Source of the DNA: Eutreptiella sp. 'Long Island Sound 2002'
Lineage: Eukaryota; Euglenozoa; Euglenophyceae; Eutreptiales; Eutreptiaceae
DNA: 64,000 bases
NCBI GenBank assembly: GCA_964036045.1
Contig: OZ038389.1
Span: 37,705,998-37,769,997 of the forward strand
Direction: 5' to 3'
Shown here piece after piece: positions 57,999 to 64,000 of the stretch. Each line of letters opens with the position of its first letter. The first letter of the stretch is position 1. Below the pieces are notes generated by a model. That model was not told where the DNA came from. It saw only the letters and a list, made by a program, of their open reading frames with translations, and searched no databases. Made by a program: the position numbers and the translations under genes.

Positions 57999-60900
57999 GG
58001 GCGCGTTTGCGCATGTCGTGACGACTCCTTTGACTCCAGCGTGGAACTGTTGGTCAACTGTGGAGCGACCAGCGACTTTATGTCGATGCAAACAGCAAAG
58101 AGGGCGCGACTTCCCCTCTACAAACTGAGAAACCCTGGACATGTCTTGACAGCCGGAGGTGTCCAAGTCGAAGTACGGTACTACACGCGAGCCTATGTTC
58201 GAGTTGGAGAGCTTGTATTTCGTCATCATTTCAAGGTCTTGGAGATTTTGCCGGATGTAGTGCTTGGACTACCATGGCTTCGAAGCTACAATCCAACTGT
58301 CAACTGGAAGGAGCGATACGCCGACATCCAACATGGTTCGATTTCGTACCGGTTGTCTTTTGACGAATCAAGACATTCCACTCAGCTGCAGTTTCAGGCA
58401 GCTTCGAAGCTGGACCTTCTTTCGATACTTTCATCCAGTTCCTCGAAAGCAAGTCCGGTTGGGAATCCTACCCCACATGCCAACGAACATCCTGACCTAC
58501 ACTCGTCGACACACGTTCAGCGCGGTACTGACATGTACGATGAGTCCGAAACGGCTGATGGTATCACCGATGAGGAGTGCAGCGATATGGAGATTGAGTA
58601 CATTTCGTTGCCGAAACTCAAAAAAGAGATCCGTCGATCTGATCTCACGGGAGATCAAGTATTTCTGTGTTGCATGCCTCGACCAGCAGTGCCGGTCAAT
58701 GAAACGTATAGGATGCAAGCCAGTGATGGCAATGATGACGGGCTTGACCCCGTACGACGCAAACTACCGAATCGACTACACAAGTGGGCGGACCTCTACG
58801 ACCGGGAGAAAGCGGAGTATGGAGACCTACCTCCGTATCGACCTGGAAGAGATCATCGAATACGCCTCGATTCGGAAGACAATCCACCGTGGGTACACCC
58901 TTACAAAATGGATCCGAGCCAGCTAGATGAACTTCGACGACAATTGGACAAGTTGCATCGATCTGGTCGCATCAGACCATCCTCGAGTCCATACGGAGCG
59001 GGTTGCCTACTGGTGAAGAAAGCGAATGGTAAATGACGTATGTGCGTCGACTACCGAGCGTTGAATACGCGAACTGTACGAGATCGGTATCCCTTGCCAT
59101 CGATCCAATCCATCTTGAGTACACTTGGGGGTTCCACCGTATTCTCAAAGATTGACCTTGTTAGTGGGTTCCACCAGATCCGAATTGAAGACGAAGATAT
59201 CGAGAAAACCGCCTTCAACACACAATTTGGCGCCTTCGAGTGGGTTGTTATGCCCTTTGGCCTCTGTAATGCGCCATCGACGTTCCAACGCGTCGTGAAC
59301 GATGTCCTTCGAGACCACTTGGGGATCTTTGTATGGGTGTACATTGACGACATCCTCGTCTTCTCGAAGGATGCGGACGAACACCAACGACACCTCGACC
59401 TGGTACATGAACTACTCCGTAAGCACCAGCTCTTTCCCTGCATCGATAAATCCACATTCTTTCAGAGTCGAGTACCCTTCTGTGGATACATCATCGACCA
59501 AGATGGAGTACACATGGACCCCGAAAAGATCAAGGTCATTCGAGGTTGGCCTCCACCAACTACGGTTCATGAAGTTCGACAGTTCATTGGATTGTGTGGA
59601 TTTTACCAGCAGTTTGTCGAAGGGTTCCAAGCTGTCGCAGCCCCTCTGACTGCAATGTTTAAGGCAGACTTCGGCTGGGAATGGACAGCCGTCCACCAGG
59701 CTTCCTTCGACAAGCTGAAGCAGGCGATGATCAGTGCGACACATCTCAGTGCTATCGACCCCCGACAGCCGTATCACCTGTACACAGACGCTTCGAAACA
59801 CTGCCTGGGTGCTACGCTGGCGCAACGATGTGCGCATGGGAAGTACAAGGGACATCTTCGACCTATTGCCTTCATGTCGCGGAAAATGCAGCCTGCCGAA
59901 ACTCGATACCCGATTCGAGAACAGGAGTTGTTGGCCATCGTATTAGCCTCGAAACAATGGTTTCACCTACTTCGAGGACCGCAGCAGGTGCACGTGCACA
60001 CTGACCACAAAAGTCTTCGATATCTCAAGACCTGTCCTCGACCGCTGACACCACGGCAAGCACGATGGTCCCAATTCCTCGAGGAATACAACCTGACGTT
60101 GTGGTACGTGCCGGGCCTCGAGAACCCTGCGGCAGACGCCTGCTCCCGTCTAACTTCGCGGCAGTTGATGGATATCGAAAATGCCACACGTACACAGGCT
60201 TTCGCAATTCCCCTGGTCGAAGATTGGGCTTCACCGGAAGGAGAACCTGTCGATGAGTTCCTACATGTACTCGAAGACTCATTCTCTCATGAGGAGGTGT
60301 GGCCCCAGCCGTACGACCACCTGTACGTTTCACTACGAAGCGGACGCTCCGTGGGGAAGGATCTTGACGCAGATGAGCTTGCGGAACCAGCCCCCCAATC
60401 CGACGAAACCGCTGTCCGACCGGAGGACCTGGAGCCGCTACCGTCGAGTGCGACAACTGCTGAGCCGGAGGACCTGGGACTGGAACCAGCACCATCGGAC
60501 GAGATCATGGCTGAGAACTCACACCAATCAGACATGCATCTCGATGAGGCTGGCAACGAGCCAGACACGTCTACCGACACCGACGACACCCCCGATGTAA
60601 GCATTGATCGCCCTCTTCGAGTCACCTTTGGCAATGAACTTCGATACGCTCCGACTATGGCGGAACTGATTCGCTGTCGACGTCACCGTGACGGCACGTT
60701 GCAATCAGTCCCCTTGCCGAAGGTTGGGTCGAACACGCCGTACCCTTCGAATCTTAAAGGCACACACCGCCGAGTACATCGACATTATCAGTGCAAAGAA
60801 TTGACTTCGATAGCTGTGTGGGCGGCAGCCTATCGAGAGGACCCACGGACGAAGCACATCTACGAAGTCGCGATTCGAAGGCCTCCGGCACGACACCAGC

Positions 60901-62160
60901 TTTGAGATGCCAAGTTGTCCTTCGATGATGGCAAATTCTTCCATTTGTCGACGATGGGCAAACGTGTGCTTGTCCCCCGAACGCTGGTTACGTCGATTGT
61001 GGCTATGTATCACGAGTCGGATTTCTATGGCCACTCAGGAGTCCTTCGAACCATGGCCCTGATTAAACGCGACTCTGTATGTTCAAAACCTTCGACACTA
61101 CGTCGAGCGATACATACTAAGTTGCGATGTCTGTCAAGCGGCGAAATCAAGACGAGTCGACACCGCCAGAGTGCCAAGACCATTGCCGGTGCCCGACAGC
61201 AAATGGCACAGTGTGTCCATCGATTGGGTTTCGGGATTGCCACCGACCACAAGGGGCCATGACGCCATCATGACTGTAGTCGACCGATTCTCCAAGCGCG
61301 GAATGTTCATCCCTTGTCGCAAGGATATGACAGCCGACGACCTTATCTATGTGTTCCTACGTGAGGTGATTCGATTGAAAGGATGCCCTCGACAAATTGT
61401 TTCTGACCGAGACAAGCTGTTCGAGTCTCAGGCGTGGAAGGAGTTGGCCCAGCGCTTCAAGATTGAGATTCATCAAACAGTGGCCAACCGCCCTCGAGGC
61501 AATGGCCTGGCGGAGCGCAGCAATCAGTCCATCCTCCAGCGCCTGCGTACACACGGCATCTTCGGCAACAACGAGTGGGATTTCGACCTCCTGTTCGCCG
61601 ACATCCAGTTCAACAACCTGACATCCAATAGTCTTCGACTATCCATGTTCGAGATAGATGAAGGACGAACACCCCATTTTCCATTGGACTTTCCCCGAAT
61701 GACTTCTCATGCACATGAACCATCGACCGTGAATGATTACATGCAACGAGCGGAACGTACCTTCGATTCTGTGCGTGCAATGCTTGCCGGCAAACGTCGA
61801 CGCCAGATGCATGTGGTCCTGCAAATGGACCGACACGTTCGAGTGCCTGAAGTCGGTGAACGATGGTGGGTGTTGGTGCCGGAATATCGACATAAAGGGA
61901 AACTCGATGTTGTCTGGTGCGGCCCTTACAAAATACTCGAGGTACTGAACAAGGGCAAGAATGTCAAACTGGACATTCCTGCCTCCTTCGATGGGTTGCG
62001 AGTTTTCAATCGAGACAGCATAAAACCCTACGTCCATCGAGAGGGGCAGCCGGTGTGGGAGTTTCCGATGCCCCCTGTCAAAACTGGAGTATCTCCTCGA
62101 CTTGTCAAGATTGTGGCTAGACGTCGAGTGGGATCTAAAAAGCGCCGCACATTCCTGTAG
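57999..62160 (+). pseudogene. pol: Pol of the second Ty3/gypsy element, broken by two TGA codons and a frameshift
   Basis: In frame with gag after TGA 57,996. The protease-like segment LLVNCGATSDF (about 58,045) has N where the catalytic D is expected. TGA at 59,034 sits where related elements have W (K-[stop]-RMCVDYRALN). RT has YIDDILVF (about 59,343) and RNase H has YTDASK, HTDHKS and the ADACSRL tail. An acidic linker precedes TGA at 60,903. The integrase keeps H..H and SCDVCQ, but the frame shifts near 61,070, probably through a short deletion. After it come D (SIDWVSG), SDRDKLF and NGLAERSNQS, then a GPYKILEV-type C-terminal fold. No chromodomain was seen. Stop at 62,160. The element is defective but not very old, since only a handful of lesions are visible. 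Confidence 0.87.
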
Positions 62161-62310
62161 CGTTGTGAATGGGAATGACGACACATGGTCTTGGGAGTCC
62201 AGCAAGGCTCTAGATTGGGGATCCTGTGTACCTTGAGTTCCTTCGACTCCACCCTGAGTAACTGAGTAACACCCTTACTCTTCTCTGCAGCGTGTTTTTT
62301 CGAAAAACTC
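62161..62310 (+). other. Intergenic stretch with a splice-acceptor-like site
   Basis: Between integrase and the next ORF. A pyrimidine-rich run ending CTTCTCTGCAG at 62,290 looks like a 3' splice site 20 nt before ATG 62,311. This would allow a spliced subgenomic message, as for genes downstream of pol in some retroelements. Confidence 0.4.
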
Positions 62311-63114
62311 ATGCGAGGTTCCGGGTCGATCGCCGGAGCCTCCGCCTATGGTACTACATCCCGGACGCCCCGAACTTCCTCTCGACCTCCGCCTTCTCGA
62401 GCATCACCGTCGAACGTCATCGATGTTGACGCGATCAATGACAACGTTGGTGCCAAACCCCCAGCGAGGACGACTTCAACTGGCCGCTGTTTGTCGGTAG
62501 CATCAGCGCCAACTCGTCCGAGTCGACCTCTCGATCCATTAGAACCGCCGGACTACAGCCAGTCGGCATATGCTGGGAGCTCGAAGGGAAAAGGAGGCCC
62601 GTCGAAAGGAGGCAAGGGAGCGCCCGGATGGGTCAACAGTTCTTGGACATCGAGGCCATCCAGGGACGAACCGGGTACCGGAGAGCCGAAAGTCCAAGAC
62701 GACTGGGTCGACCAATCCTGGCATTCGAATGCCCCGAAGACACAAGCTTCTACTCGAACGAACCAATCCGACTCCTATTACCACGTTGACGACCACAACG
62801 ACGACGCTGAACCCTGGCCACTCGAGTCCAACGACGAAGAAGAATATCCTTACGAGCCCGTATGGTCGACAGCACCACCCAGCTACGATTCTGTGCCGGT
62901 GCCAGAGTCGAAGTGGCAGCCCTATAACATGCCGCAGTACAATCATGAAATCGAGACCATCGACGAACTCCGACACTTGGGCACGTTCGGATTGAAGCCA
63001 CCCTATCGGGTTGGGACACATGAGGATGATCCGAATACACTAAGCTCGAACCATCAGTACTCACTATTGCGTCGAGCGCCATGGCTGGTTTTCGAGGACC
63101 GCACACGTTCCTGA
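62311..63114 (+). CDS. Acidic Trp/Pro/Ser-rich ORF downstream of integrase
   Basis: 267 codons from ATG 62,311. Low-complexity protein: a Ser/Pro/Arg-rich start, the repeated phrase W-V-x-x-S-W (GWVNSSW, DWVDQSW), an acidic patch (DDHNDDAEPW, NDEEEYPYEP) and a more ordered end. No signal peptide or membrane segment was seen, so it is not an obvious envelope. Codon bias (TCGA) matches the second gypsy element, suggesting it belongs to it. It overlaps the next ORF by 34 nt in a different frame. No known family recognised. Confidence 0.55.
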   Translation: MRGSGSIAGASAYGTTSRTPRTSSRPPPSRASPSNVIDVDAINDNVGAKPPARTTSTGRCLSVASAPTRPSRPLDPLEPPDYSQSAYAGSSKGKGGPSKGGKGAPGWVNSSWTSRPSRDEPGTGEPKVQDDWVDQSWHSNAPKTQASTRTNQSDSYYHVDDHNDDAEPWPLESNDEEEYPYEPVWSTAPPSYDSVPVPESKWQPYNMPQYNHEIETIDELRHLGTFGLKPPYRVGTHEDDPNTLSSNHQYSLLRRAPWLVFEDRTRS

Positions 63115-64000
63115 ACGAGAAACATGCTGCAGTCGTGTCGAGGGCAAATGCCACCATTTCCGAGTTAGGCAAGACCATCTGCATCGACAGTTGGGGACGA
63201 ACCGCGCCATTCCCTTACGAACTGGCTCGAAGCGCCCCTGACACGTCTTTCGATGAGCGTGGAAATCTTGGTGTTAAGCCGGGATACCAGTGGTATACAA
63301 GAATCGAAGTGGCTTGTCAGAACTTTCGAGCGGCCCTTGTCGAATGGCGACGTTGTGATGAAGAACTCGATTGGAGATTCCGACAAAGCCTCACCGAACA
63401 TATCCTGCCGAGTCAAATTGCTCGACTCAACCGCATGCATCGAGAGATCTCGGGAATCGACGACCTGATAAACGTTGCTGATGGAATCGACCTGATCTTC
63501 AAATATCGACGCTTCTGGACCCACGAAAGGATGAAACGACAAGCTCCCGTTGCCGTTTCGATCATGGGAGTTATCCGTGATCTTCAAAAGGGTGGCCAGG
63601 CGAACGACTGGCTCTTCGAAGATCGAGCCCCCTTCCTTGCGTACAAAGTCGATTTGCTTCTTCGCCGACACCAACTGCGCGGCCTTCGAGGCACCTCTCG
63701 ACTTGGGTATAAGCGGTATGGGTGCGCTCCACATCGAACACAGGACCTTGCGGTCCAGCTCCAGGAGTACTTTCGACTCGGAGAACAGATCGAACCCTAT
63801 GCGTACAACGCCGTCGCACCAGGCGCCCCCATCGACCTTGTCCAGTTGGCGACGATCTACCACTTCGATAAGGAGATCCGACGAGTTGCTGCCCTTCACT
63901 CATCGAATGAAGAGTATGCCAACCTTTTCCCTTTCGTGGATGCCCCCGAATTGGTTCGACGCCTGGGTACCTCGAAATACCTCATGTCCCCCTTCGAGGC
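63081..64000 (+). CDS. Long ORF open at the window edge, unknown function
   Basis: Starts ATG GCT GGT TTT at 63,081 and stays open for at least 306 codons to the end of the window. The protein begins MAGFRGPHTFLNEKHAAVV and is rich in R, L and aromatic residues with no low complexity (e.g. WYTRIEVACQNFRAALVEW, FKYRRFWTHERMKRQAP), so it looks like a real folded protein. Arginine is nearly always CGA, like the gypsy element upstream. The preceding ORF overlaps it by 34 nt with a -1 relation, so the two could be joined by frameshifting or could be one gene with an indel. No family recognised. Confidence 0.65.
   Translation, partial: MAGFRGPHTFLNEKHAAVVSRANATISELGKTICIDSWGRTAPFPYELARSAPDTSFDERGNLGVKPGYQWYTRIEVACQNFRAALVEWRRCDEELDWRFRQSLTEHILPSQIARLNRMHREISGIDDLINVADGIDLIFKYRRFWTHERMKRQAPVAVSIMGVIRDLQKGGQANDWLFEDRAPFLAYKVDLLLRRHQLRGLRGTSRLGYKRYGCAPHRTQDLAVQLQEYFRLGEQIEPYAYNAVAPGAPIDLVQLATIYHFDKEIRRVAALHSSNEEYANLFPFVDAPELVRRLGTSKYLMSPFE

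Noticed and set aside
56256-60905. Genetic code with TGA as tryptophan
   Set aside because: TGG is used for W throughout the same element, TGA ends other ORFs in the window, and only one of the four TGAs sits at a W position.

Overview
The window is a repeat-dominated stretch of a nuclear eukaryotic genome, most likely from a unicellular alga or other protist. The evidence is GT-AG introns, chromodomain Ty3/gypsy elements, a Helitron-type gene, a LINE, long (TA)n microsatellites and a 200-N scaffold gap. The species cannot be fixed from sequence alone. No ordinary housekeeping gene, tRNA, rRNA or CRISPR array was seen; almost every coding region belongs to a mobile element or to a gene broken by one.

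Layout. 1-13,716 and about 28,494-42,092 are near-identical inverted arms. Each carries the same giant Ty3/gypsy chromovirus inserted at the same base of the same Helitron-like gene. The right-hand copy is complete (31,503-48,612, minus strand). It has two 3,026-bp TG...CA LTRs, a purine-rich tract, a 4-bp GTAT target duplication and three consecutive coding blocks (ORF0, gag, pol) in one frame, separated only by TGA-CGG and TAG-CGG stop codons. The left copy lacks its 5' part (outside the window) but has an intact pol; the right copy has lost the reverse-transcriptase FVDD motif to a 20-bp deletion.

The centre (13,917-28,290) holds a diverged copy of the arm-end repeat and a (TA)n tract split by a 4,756-bp DNA transposon with about 40-bp terminal inverted repeats. 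That transposon has a multi-exon DDE-like gene whose three inferred GT-AG, phase-0 introns are each filled with TTCGAA hairpins. A 5'-truncated LINE follows, with RT, an RNase H-like region and zinc fingers, and its 3' tail runs into (AT)n.

Right of the big retroelement (48,613-53,776) the broken Helitron gene resumes in frame. It is followed by a damaged PIF1-type helicase with a SAP domain and a fragmentary F-box/LRR-like gene. A promoter-like motif placed 13-14 nt before ATG is shared by the Helitron gene, its tandem 5'-end copies and the F-box/LRR gene. A second, 3'-only LINE copy truncates the F-box/LRR gene. From 56,256 to the end lies another Ty3/gypsy lineage, TTCGA-rich and interrupted by four in-frame TGA codons and one frameshift. 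Two further ORFs follow it; the last one is open at the window edge.
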